This document shows, one piece after another, positions 6,925-14,267 of a DNA stretch of 16,188 nt; position 1 is the first letter of the stretch, and each line of letters begins with the position of its first letter. The DNA is from Victivallales bacterium (GTDB lineage: Bacteria > Verrucomicrobiota > Lentisphaeria > Victivallales > SZUA-371): positions 1-16,188 of the forward strand of contig JAQUZV010000017.1 in the NCBI GenBank assembly GCA_028691155.1, given 5' to 3'. The notes under the pieces are model-generated. The model was not told the origin of the DNA, made no database searches, and worked only from the letters and a program-made list of their open reading frames with translations. Position numbers and translations under genes: made by a program.

Positions 6925-7966
6925 AAACATCCTCTTCTTCCGCGGCGGACAGTTGAATCTCACCGGACGCTTCCAGATTCCGCACGATGCCCACAATGCC
7001 CTTGCGCTCCGCCTCCACTTCACTCTTTTTGAGTTTCCCGGTAAGCTCCATTTCTTCTTCCAGATTTTCCCGGGCCCGTTTCGACAGATTTCTCATGATC
7101 TTATCCGTCACCTCGGGATCGGCGCCACGCAACGCCACCACCAACTGTGGCGAAGACACTTCCCGCAATACTTTCTGAATATCCTGATCGCCGAGTTTGA
7201 TCAGATCCTCGAACGTGAACATCAGATCGCGGATTTGATTGGCCAGTTCCACCGAATCCTCCTGCAACGACACCATCAGTTCCTCTTCCAGACTCTTGTC
7301 CACACCCTGAAACAGTTCCGCCACAAACTCCGGTCCGCCCAGATTGCTGCGCTCCTCCTCTTCGCTGGTATTGATCGAAGAAGAGACTTTTTCCACCAGC
7401 ATCCGTTCGATCCGTTCGACAATATCCATATCCGCCACCCGGTCCTTGGCCAGACGGATGACGATTTCGTCGCGAACGCCCTCTTCCAGAAAAGCCAGAA
7501 TCTCGCCGCTTTTCTTGGGGGGAAAAAAACTCAGCACAATGGCCACCGTGGCCGGCTGTTCATGGGAGAGAATGGTGGCCAGGTCTTGGGCGCTTACTCC
7601 GGTAATCGACGAAAACGGCTTGGGCCGTTTGGGCTTGGACCGCTCCAGCATCCGCGATGCCTCTTCCTCGCCGACCACCCCGGACAGGATCGCCTTCGCC
7701 ACCTCGTCGCCGCCGGAGTTATGCGCCACGCCTTTGGAAACCCGTTCCGAAATCTCCGCAAACACCGCCTCCTGAATCGACGTATCGATGGTGCCCAGAC
7801 TGCGGATTTCCGCGGTCAATGCCTCCAGAGTCGAAAGCTTGAAATGCTTCATGATTTCAATCGATTTATCGGTGGGAATCGAGGCGAAAAAAATAGCCAG
7901 CTTTTTCGTCGTCCGCATTTTCTGCGTTTTACTTTTGTCTACTACTGAATTATTGCCGAAAGCCAT
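6917..7966 (-). CDS. fliG: Flagellar motor switch protein FliG
   Basis: FliG is the rotor protein of the C-ring: its C-terminal charged ridge meets MotA and its N-domain binds FliF. The product is 349 residues, the normal length. The N-domain (about 20-105) is followed by the middle domain with an EHPQ-type motif that here reads EQPATVA (136-142). The C-domain contains MFTFEDLIKLGDQDIQKVLR (249-268) and the torque helix DKIMRNLSKRARENLEEE (288-305), with the expected alternation of Arg/Lys and Glu. It starts at ATG 7966, 6 nt after the fliF stop, with AGGGG and AGG available upstream. Its end overlaps the fliH start. The EHPQ change is mild and does not cast doubt on identity. A clear FliG with intact torque residues, next to motA in the same run, implies a working motor. 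Confidence 0.97.
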   Translation of the reverse strand: MAFGNNSVVDKSKTQKMRTTKKLAIFFASIPTDKSIEIMKHFKLSTLEALTAEIRSLGTIDTSIQEAVFAEISERVSKGVAHNSGGDEVAKAILSGVVGEEEASRMLERSKPKRPKPFSSITGVSAQDLATILSHEQPATVAIVLSFFPPKKSGEILAFLEEGVRDEIVIRLAKDRVADMDIVERIERMLVEKVSSSINTSEEEERSNLGGPEFVAELFQGVDKSLEEELMVSLQEDSVELANQIRDLMFTFEDLIKLGDQDIQKVLREVSSPQLVVALRGADPEVTDKIMRNLSKRARENLEEEMELTGKLKKSEVEAERKGIVGIVRNLEASGEIQLSAAEEEDVYV

Positions 7967-7972
7967 TGCCTA

Positions 7973-9604
7973 TCACCCCTGTGCCATCCAGTTTTCCATA
8001 AACTCCGCAATTGACTGCGGCGTGGCCTTCATTCGGTTCTGCAACGCCTCACCGGCACTCTCCAGCGCCTTGGCCTGCTGTCCCGAATCCAACGCCGGCT
8101 CCTCGCCGACGCCTCCTTCACCGTAAAGTTCGTGGTCAAATCCGCGCTCCATATCCACCCCGGCCACCGTCGCCGCCCGGGAAAAATATTTCCGGAAGAT
8201 CGAATAGAGCAGCAGCAACAGGAAGATGCCCCCCACCGGACGAATCAATCCGGAACCGCCGAAGGTGTTCAACTGTTCCATAATCCGCTCGAACCACGGC
8301 ACGGCCACCGGTTGCGGCGGCGCCGGTTTCAAAAACGGCATCTGAGTTACCGTAACCGGCTTCACGCCTTTGTCGATCTGATAATTTTCCACTCCGACCG
8401 CGGCCGCGACCAATTTCTCAAACGAAGCCATTTCCTGATCGCTCCAGGATTTGCCGTCCTTGTTCTGACCGATCGTCACCGCCACGGTAAGACGCTTGAT
8501 CCGACCGCCGTTACTGGAAATCTTCTCCATGCTTTTGGGCACGACAAACTGCCGTTCCACGGTCTTGCGCTGTTCCGACATATTCTTCTGCCGTCCCAAT
8601 TCATTTTCCGGCGCCCCCACGGCCAATTCAACCTGATCGGTGGCATTCCGGGCGGCAGCGGCGCCGGCCGCCTGACCGCGGGAAGCGCCGTTGCGCTGGG
8701 AATCGTCAGTCACGGTTTTTTCCGAAATGACGGTGGCCTGTTCGGAATTGATCGTTTCCACCACCCGGTCGATTTTCTCAAAGTCGAAATCGCACGACAC
8801 CATGGCCACCACATTGTCGGTGCCGACGATCGGACGTAAAATCGCCTCCGCCTTTTCCTTCAAATCCTCTTCCATGCGCTGCGTCAGTTCGAGACGCGAA
8901 CCGGGATCGCCTCCCATATCCGCGTTGTCCTGTTGCTGCCGTCGCAAAAGTCGACCGCGATTGTCGGTTATGGTGACATCCGCCGGTGTCATTCCCGGCA
9001 CCGCCCCGGCCACCAGATAACGGATACTGTTGACCTGTTCTCCGCCAATCGCCGCCCCGCGGGCCATCACCAGCATAATGGCGGCCGTCGGCCGCCCCGC
9101 GCCCTTGTTGAAAACCGTCTTGGTCGGCATGGTAACCATCACCCGGGCATCGGCAATGCCGGGAATTTCACTGATCATACGCTGGAGCTCGCCCTGAATC
9201 GCCCGCTGATATGCCACTTTCTGCTGCCGGTCGGTCAGCCCCAGACGCATGTTGTCGAACAGCTCGAATCCGCTCCCTTTGCGGTCGATCGCAATTCCCG
9301 CCGCCGCCGTTTTCAGGCGCAGATCATAGACATTCCGGCTCGGAACCATGATGGTTTTTCCGCCATTGGTAATCTTCATCGGAATATTGTTGTCACGAAT
9401 GATATCACACACCTGCGCCGCGGTCTTATTGTCCATATCCGAATACAATATGCGCCAGTCCGGACGCGATCCCAGATACAAAATGCCCCCGACCACCCCC
9501 ATGCTGACCAGAGCAATCAGGATAATACTGACCTTCTGCGCAATACCGATATTCTTCCAGATTTCAACCAGGGCACTCAGAAGATTACCGAAGACACCGT
9601 TCAT
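7973..9604 (-). CDS. fliF: Flagellar MS-ring protein FliF
   Basis: FliF forms the MS ring in the inner membrane, on which rotor and export gate assemble. The product is 543 residues, typical of the family. Transmembrane helix 1 is at about 24-45. The periplasmic ring-building motifs follow, including GLTDRQQKVAYQRAIQGEL (122-140) and IPGIADARVMVTMP (147-160), then a ring-building domain to about 275. A low-complexity Ala/Gln linker lies at about 300-345. Helix 2 is at about 453-470, and the cytoplasmic tail ends with a FliG-binding segment (about 515-540, PQSIAEFMENWM). ATG 9604 is the first gene of the flagellar run. Only a weak ribosome site (AAGGA about 15 nt upstream, GGTGAACGG nearer) is visible. 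flgB, flgC and fliE, which often precede fliF, are absent; the upstream neighbour is secDF. Confidence 0.97.
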   Translation of the reverse strand: MNGVFGNLLSALVEIWKNIGIAQKVSIILIALVSMGVVGGILYLGSRPDWRILYSDMDNKTAAQVCDIIRDNNIPMKITNGGKTIMVPSRNVYDLRLKTAAAGIAIDRKGSGFELFDNMRLGLTDRQQKVAYQRAIQGELQRMISEIPGIADARVMVTMPTKTVFNKGAGRPTAAIMLVMARGAAIGGEQVNSIRYLVAGAVPGMTPADVTITDNRGRLLRRQQQDNADMGGDPGSRLELTQRMEEDLKEKAEAILRPIVGTDNVVAMVSCDFDFEKIDRVVETINSEQATVISEKTVTDDSQRNGASRGQAAGAAAARNATDQVELAVGAPENELGRQKNMSEQRKTVERQFVVPKSMEKISSNGGRIKRLTVAVTIGQNKDGKSWSDQEMASFEKLVAAAVGVENYQIDKGVKPVTVTQMPFLKPAPPQPVAVPWFERIMEQLNTFGGSGLIRPVGGIFLLLLLYSIFRKYFSRAATVAGVDMERGFDHELYGEGGVGEEPALDSGQQAKALESAGEALQNRMKATPQSIAEFMENWMAQG

Positions 9605-9705
9605 AACCGTTCACCGTCCTTACCGTTTCCCGTTGATATTTCCAACTTTTATCGGAACATTTACGCAGATACCAGACCAGTTTACGGTTCATCTGTTCCC
9701 GGAAC
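9605..9705 (-). promoter_or_regulatory. Probable promoter region of the flagellar run
   Basis: This about 100-bp space lies between the secDF terminator and the fliF start, so a promoter for the fliF-to-motA run is expected here. Two partial matches are seen on the minus strand. TCCGATAA (9657 to 9650) resembles a sigma-28 -10 element (GCCGATAA), but no TAAA box lies at the right distance. TGGTCTGGTATCTGC (9679 to 9665) has the GG-N10-GC spacing of a sigma-54 site, but it matches the consensus poorly otherwise. Neither is convincing alone; the location is supported better than the sigma-factor class. Confidence 0.35.
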
Positions 9706-9732
9706 AAAAAAAAAGACCCGCCGCAGCGGGTC
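9706..9732 (-). terminator. Intrinsic terminator of the yajC-secDF operon
   Basis: Read on the minus strand, a perfect 7-bp stem GACCCGC/GCGGGTC with a 4-nt loop (TGCG) is followed at once by nine T residues. It lies 26 bp after the secDF stop codon. The opposite strand lacks a T-run, so it acts only in the secDF direction and should insulate fliF from read-through. Confidence 0.92.
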
Positions 9733-9758
9733 TCGGAATATCTTGTCGATTCAGACCA

Positions 9759-12317
9759 TTAGAGATGTACGGCCCGACCGGTCTTCCGATGCCAGTACGA
9801 AACAATCGGACTGGCGATAAAGATCGAGGAGTAGCTCCCGATGATAATCCCGATGAACATGATCAACACGAAATCGCGGATTGCCGTCCCGCCCGTAAGC
9901 AGCATAACGGCGACAACGATCATCGTCGTCACCGAGGTCAGAATGGTTCGGCTCAAAGTGGCATTGACACTGTTGTCGATATTCACATTCAACGGCACAT
10001 TCGGATTCAGCCGTACCGTTTCACGGATACGGTCGAAAATTACCACCGTGTCATTGACGGAATAACCGATCAAAGTCATAATTGCCGCCACTACCGACAG
10101 GGTGATTTCATGGCCGCCCATCACCATGCCCAGGAAGAGATAAATCCCGGTGGCAATTAGGGCGTCATGAAGCATAGCCACTACCGCCGCCATCGCAAAA
10201 ATCATTTCATAACGCACGGTGATGTAAATGATCATGCTCAACATGGCCAACAGCACCGCCTGAAGCGCCTTTTTGGTGAATTCCCAGCCGATCAAACCGC
10301 CGATCGAAGTTTCCGCCCCGCCTTTGAACCCGGCATCGGGATAGCTTTGATGCAGGATATGCTCAATGCGTTCCTTCGGGGTCCCGGCATCGGCGGAACT
10401 CTTGCTCAGATCACTTTCCCGAATCAGGATTTCCAGCTTTTTCTTGCTGCTGTCGCCGATTGTCGACGTTTTATAAGTGACCTTGGGCTGAAAGCCGGCC
10501 TTCTCCAACACCTTGGTAATATCTTCCTTGGGCAGATATTTGTCGTAATTGAAGGAAATCACCGTACCGCCGGTAAAATCCACCCCCAGCATATCCCGGC
10601 CGCGAATACCCATCACCGCCAGTGAAAACACCAGCAAAACGGACGACAGGATCAGGAAAGGTTTGACATGCGCCATGAATTGGAACTTCGTATCCCGGAA
10701 AAACTGGAACATCGGCAGGGTCTTTAACCGGAACCAGCGTTCCATCAGATCGAACAGCAACCGGGTAATGAACAGCGCGGAGAACATACTGGTGACAATA
10801 CCGATGGTCAACGTTACCGCGAATCCCTTGATCGGCCCCGTCCCGACCGTCATCAGGATGATCCCGGTGAACAAGGTGGTCAGGTTGGAGTCAAGAATGG
10901 TGGAAAACGCCCGTTCATAACCCATGTTGATGGCATTGGCCAGACTCTTGCCGGATCGCAGTTCTTCCCGAATGCGTTCATAGATCAACACGTTGGCGTC
11001 CACCGCCATCCCGATGGTCAGGATAATCCCGGCGATACCCGGCAACGTCAGCGTACACTGGAAAGCCGCCATCGCCCCCAGCAACAACAAAATATTGACC
11101 AGCAGGGCAATATCCGCCACAATCCCGGCCCGGCGGTAATAAACGCCCATGAACAGAATAACCAGCAGCGTGGCAAAAATCCCGGCATAAATGCCATTGT
11201 GAATATTTTCCAGTCCCAGCGTGGGGTCGGTATCGAATACGGCTTCGATTTCGATCTTCACCGGCAAACTGCCGCCGACCAGGGCATGGGAAATGGTTTC
11301 CGCTTCTTCCCGGGAGAAGTTACCGGTGATTTCCCCGTTGCCTTCAATCGCCGACTGAATCTGCGGAGCGCTGTAAAGCTTATTATCCAGAACAATCGCC
11401 AGCAATCGACCGATATTGTGGCGGGTCACATTGCCGAACTGTTTGGACCCGGCCATATTGAAGCGCAGAATAATCCGACGGCGACCGAATTCGTCCTGGG
11501 TCGGAAAAGCTTCGACCACATTTTCGCCCCCCATTTCCACCCGTTTGGAAACCAGATAATACTCATGAACCGGGCGCTTGCCTTCAGTATTGATATTGGT
11601 GCTTTCCATCAGTTCATAGCCGGGCGGAACTTTGAAAGTCTTCGGGTCGGCCAGGTATTTTTCTATCAGCACTTTGTTGTTGGGATGCACCAGCCGAAAC
11701 TGCATTTTGGCCGACATCTTGATCAGATTATAGAGCCGGAGTTTTTCGTCCTTGGCGACGATCGGGGCTTTCAGCGAAATATAATTATCCCCGGCCGGCG
11801 CGATTTCCATTTCGTAGATATTCTGCTGTTCCAGGCGGTTACGCAGAATTTCAATGGCAATATCGCGCTTTTTCCCCATCGAATCGGTACTCTCCGATTC
11901 CTTGATCTTCTCGCCCGCCGTTACTTCGCCCTTCTGTTCCGGACTCAATTTCAGGATAAATTCCACCCCGCCGTTCAGGTCAAGCCCCAACCGGATGGAA
12001 CTGGCGGCCCGCTTCCGGACCAGACTGATCACGTCCCGGTTATTGCTTATCCCTTTGAACTTGACATAATCGCACAGGTTAACGCCCAGTTCGGAAGCCG
12101 CCTGCTCCACCGCAATGGAATCGAACAGATTCTTGTCCTTTGCTTTTTTGGTCTGAGCCAACGCGACCACTTCTTTGATCTTGGCATCGGGCTTCCCGAC
12201 CACTTCCAGGAACGTAGTGAAAAAATCACGTTGATGCAGCGGATAAATGGAAATCGCGAAAACGGCAATTACCGCCAGCGCCAGAATTGATCTCAGCAAT
12301 ACCGGTTTTTTGTTCAT
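9759..12317 (-). CDS. secDF: Fused protein translocase subunit SecDF
   Basis: SecDF uses the proton motive force to pull translocating proteins across the inner membrane alongside SecYEG. Here SecD and SecF are one 852-residue chain. SecD part: signal-anchor helix at 7-27, the LGLDLNGGVEF motif (110-120), the periplasmic P1 region to about 360 ending with TGNFSREEAE and GGSLPV, and helices from about 376 with GMAVDANVLIYERIREEL (436-453), which holds the conserved Asp. SecF part: a helix at about 553-570, GVDFTGGTVISF (578-589), a small periplasmic domain, and helices from about 684 with LIGYSVNDTVVIFDRIRET (749-767). It ends GSYSSIFIASPIVSYWHRK (827-845). Twelve membrane helices are expected for a fusion. 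ATG 12317 has AAAGG about 11 nt upstream. It follows yajC by 39 bp and ends before an intrinsic terminator. Single-chain SecDF occurs in several phyla, so it is supportive but not diagnostic for taxonomy. Confidence 0.97.
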   Translation of the reverse strand: MNKKPVLLRSILALAVIAVFAISIYPLHQRDFFTTFLEVVGKPDAKIKEVVALAQTKKAKDKNLFDSIAVEQAASELGVNLCDYVKFKGISNNRDVISLVRKRAASSIRLGLDLNGGVEFILKLSPEQKGEVTAGEKIKESESTDSMGKKRDIAIEILRNRLEQQNIYEMEIAPAGDNYISLKAPIVAKDEKLRLYNLIKMSAKMQFRLVHPNNKVLIEKYLADPKTFKVPPGYELMESTNINTEGKRPVHEYYLVSKRVEMGGENVVEAFPTQDEFGRRRIILRFNMAGSKQFGNVTRHNIGRLLAIVLDNKLYSAPQIQSAIEGNGEITGNFSREEAETISHALVGGSLPVKIEIEAVFDTDPTLGLENIHNGIYAGIFATLLVILFMGVYYRRAGIVADIALLVNILLLLGAMAAFQCTLTLPGIAGIILTIGMAVDANVLIYERIREELRSGKSLANAINMGYERAFSTILDSNLTTLFTGIILMTVGTGPIKGFAVTLTIGIVTSMFSALFITRLLFDLMERWFRLKTLPMFQFFRDTKFQFMAHVKPFLILSSVLLVFSLAVMGIRGRDMLGVDFTGGTVISFNYDKYLPKEDITKVLEKAGFQPKVTYKTSTIGDSSKKKLEILIRESDLSKSSADAGTPKERIEHILHQSYPDAGFKGGAETSIGGLIGWEFTKKALQAVLLAMLSMIIYITVRYEMIFAMAAVVAMLHDALIATGIYLFLGMVMGGHEITLSVVAAIMTLIGYSVNDTVVIFDRIRETVRLNPNVPLNVNIDNSVNATLSRTILTSVTTMIVVAVMLLTGGTAIRDFVLIMFIGIIIGSYSSIFIASPIVSYWHRKTGRAVHL

Positions 12318-12356
12318 GACGTTACGACCTTTCTTCTCCTGATTGCTGGTTGCTGG

Positions 12357-12695
12357 TTACTTGTTCTCGGTTTCGGCGCCGACCGCACCGCCGATGCCGC
12401 CCTTGGAAATTTCCACTTCCACCTTATCGGCAATTTCCACCAGAAACGATTTTTCCTTGACTTTGAGAATCTTGCCGTAAATCCCCCCCGAGGTCAACAC
12501 GCGGTCGCCGGCTTTCAGCTGATCCAACATTTGCAGCCGCTGCTTCTGCTGTTTGCGCTGGCTGCGGAACATCAGGAAAATCATCACTCCGAAAATGCCG
12601 ATCCAACCGATCAATGCCATGTTGTTCATACCACCCGGTGCCGGCGCCGCACCGGTTCCGGCCGCCTCTCCGATCATCATCAAGTTTCCCATCAT
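12357..12695 (-). CDS. yajC: Preprotein translocase accessory subunit YajC
   Basis: YajC is a small single-helix partner of SecDF. The product (112 aa from this start) has a Gly/Ala/Pro-rich N-terminus, one membrane helix (about 26-42), the family motif FRSQRKQQK just after it (about 43-51), and a small soluble domain (LKAGDRVLTSGGIYGKILKV, about 60-79). It ends in a Gly-rich tail. The frame is open to 12737, but ATG 12695 is chosen because GAGG stands 8 nt before it; the next ATG at 12692 is also possible. The longer form would add a 14-residue charged stretch before the helix, and its ATG has no good ribosome site. It is first in the yajC-secDF pair and shares orientation. Upstream is an AT-rich leader. 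Confidence 0.93.
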   Translation of the reverse strand: MMGNLMMIGEAAGTGAAPAPGGMNNMALIGWIGIFGVMIFLMFRSQRKQQKQRLQMLDQLKAGDRVLTSGGIYGKILKVKEKSFLVEIADKVEVEISKGGIGGAVGAETENK

Positions 12696-13017
12696 CTCAT
12701 CAACCTCATTTTTTATCTGATTTAGTCTAAAACTCAAAAAAAATTCATAAACCTAACAAGTTACACTGCATTTTCACAATGACAAGCCGCCGGAATCATT
12801 TTCTCTCCAGTTTTAATCAAAAAATAACCATGCCGCCCCCCTCGCCCACCGCCGAATAACCGGTGGTCGAACCGGTCGCATCACCGCCGGTTCGATCATT
12901 CATTACGGCTGCCGATCCGGAACAACAGCATCTTCGGCCATTGCATTTTGTCGAACGGCGGTGTAGTGGTATGCAACAGCATCGACCGATAACTGAATTT
13001 TAACCGGTAACAAAACA
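12696..13017. promoter_or_regulatory. Divergent intergenic region between yajC and the thioredoxin/TPR gene
   Basis: This 322-bp region has no convincing gene. It must hold promoters for yajC-secDF (minus) and probably for the plus-strand gene at 13018. On the minus strand, TTGTCA near 12785 followed after 16 nt by TAACTT is a weak sigma-70-like pair. The part nearest yajC is AT-rich, with an A-run at 12737-12744. The right half is GC-richer and contains the inverted repeat listed separately. On the plus strand, ACCGATAA at about 12985-12992 looks like a sigma-28 -10 box without its -35 partner. No riboswitch or small protein gene was recognised. Confidence 0.4.
12867..12895. repeat. Inverted repeat in the yajC/13018 intergenic region
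   Basis: TCGAACCGG (12867-12875) is repeated as its exact reverse complement CCGGTTCGA (12887-12895) around an 11-nt loop. The arms extend by a G-T wobble and a G-C pair at the outside. There is no T-run on either strand, so it does not look like a terminator. It lies about 120 bp before the plus-strand gene and about 170 bp before yajC, so it could be an operator or a leader hairpin. Confidence 0.5.
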
Positions 13018-14220
13018 ATGATGATGAAAAAGATATTCTCCTCTCTGTTGTTGGCAGTCATCGCCACGCCGTGGCTGCGGGCGCTCGGCCCCGGCGACCA
13101 GGCCCCCAAACTCACCATTGCCCAATGGCAACACGGTCCCGAAATCACTCTGCAACCACCGCCGCCGTCGCCGGAGCCCGAGACCATCCCATACTATCGT
13201 GTCGTGGTCATTTGGGGCAGTTGGACCCCGGCGGCAGCGGCGTCGGTAGACCTCTTGAACCGGTTGAAAGAAAAATATCCGCAACGGGAAATTGTCGCTC
13301 TGGCCCGAAAGGGAGGGCAGGGTTTGCAAAATGAACTGGCCAAAGGCCCCGCTCCCCGATTCAGCATCGCCGTCGATAAAGAAGATAAAACCGTCATGGC
13401 CTATATGCCGGGCGAAAATATCTTTCCCAAGGCTTTCATCATCGCCGCCGACCGCAATATCCTCTGGGCCGGCGAAGTCATCGATCTGCCCGGGGCCGTC
13501 GCCCGTATTGCAACCGGAAAATATCGTCCGGACCAGGCCAAAAAACTGTACCGCTACCATCTCGCCCTGACCACCGCGCTGCAATCCGGCAACATCAGCC
13601 GGATCATTCGGGCCGGCAATGATATTCTGGATGAAGACCCCGGCGACGGTTTTGCATTGCGGACACTGATGTTCATTTATGAAAGCAATGGCCGTCAGGA
13701 CGAAGCCGTTGCGGTTCTGACCCGACTTATCGCCCGCAATCCGAACTTGTCCCAGTTGCATTTCCTGAAATTGGAATTGCTGCTGCGAGGCACCGACCCC
13801 ACCGGCAAAGAAGTTCGCCGCGAACTCGAGGCCACTTACCGGCAGTTTAAAAAAGACAGCGCCGTCCTGACGGCACTGACCTGGTTTATGCTGGATCGGC
13901 TGCCGTTTCGAATGACCCCGGTGCCCCTGCTGTCGCAATGCGCCAACGCCGCGTGGCAAAACCTCCCGGACGGAGCCCCGGCGGCGGAACGCGCTTCCTG
14001 TCTGGCGGCCATGGCCCGGGTGGAATTTTTTCTGGGCCGTACGGACATTGCCATCACCACGCAGAAGCAAGCCCTCGCCCTGATGCCGGAACGCGACCGC
14101 GCGGCGGCCCGGGCGACCTTGCAGGTAATGACCGACGCCGACCGCGAACCGGCGGTCAAAAACGGCGTATCGGTCAGAAACGATGCCCTCCCGGCCACCG
14201 AAGAAAATTCCGGCAAATAA
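13018..14220 (+). CDS. Exported protein with cysteine-less thioredoxin-like domain and helical repeats
   Basis: I do not recognise a named family for this 400-residue protein. It starts MMMKKIFSSLLLAVIATPWL, a likely signal peptide with cleavage near RALG (21-24), so it should be periplasmic or lipid-independent secreted. Residues about 25-160 look like a TlpA/AhpC-type thioredoxin fold: GDQAPKLT near 26-33, then VVVIWGSWTPAAAASVDLL (62-80) where WCxxC would stand, and a conserved-type cis-Pro loop IFPKAFIIAADRNILWAG (135-152). The CxxC is replaced by TPAA (70-73), so dithiol redox chemistry is lost; only Cys308 and Cys328 exist. An inserted Pro-rich run lies at about 46-56. The remainder (about 175-370) is all-helical and TPR-like, with ALRTLMFIYESNGRQDEAVA (213-232) the clearest unit. 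Several starts are possible (13018, 13021, 13024), none with a good ribosome site. A scaffolding or binding role is inferred only from the fold. Confidence 0.75.
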   Translation: MMMKKIFSSLLLAVIATPWLRALGPGDQAPKLTIAQWQHGPEITLQPPPPSPEPETIPYYRVVVIWGSWTPAAAASVDLLNRLKEKYPQREIVALARKGGQGLQNELAKGPAPRFSIAVDKEDKTVMAYMPGENIFPKAFIIAADRNILWAGEVIDLPGAVARIATGKYRPDQAKKLYRYHLALTTALQSGNISRIIRAGNDILDEDPGDGFALRTLMFIYESNGRQDEAVAVLTRLIARNPNLSQLHFLKLELLLRGTDPTGKEVRRELEATYRQFKKDSAVLTALTWFMLDRLPFRMTPVPLLSQCANAAWQNLPDGAPAAERASCLAAMARVEFFLGRTDIAITTQKQALALMPERDRAAARATLQVMTDADREPAVKNGVSVRNDALPATEENSGK

Positions 14221-14267
14221 CCCCGATTCATGGGTCCCCAAACGAGCACCGGAAATAGCCTTCTTCC

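Noticed and set aside
6262..7529. Homopolymer tracts in fliI (C7 just after the start) and fliG (T7 next to C6 on the coding strand) as possible phase-variation sites
   Set aside because: Tracts of the same length occur in housekeeping genes here (for example G7 in yajC at 12483-12489), and both flagellar frames are intact, so there is no special enrichment.
14221..14267. Bidirectional terminator between the two convergent genes
   Set aside because: No stem of useful length with a T-run was found in these 47 bases.
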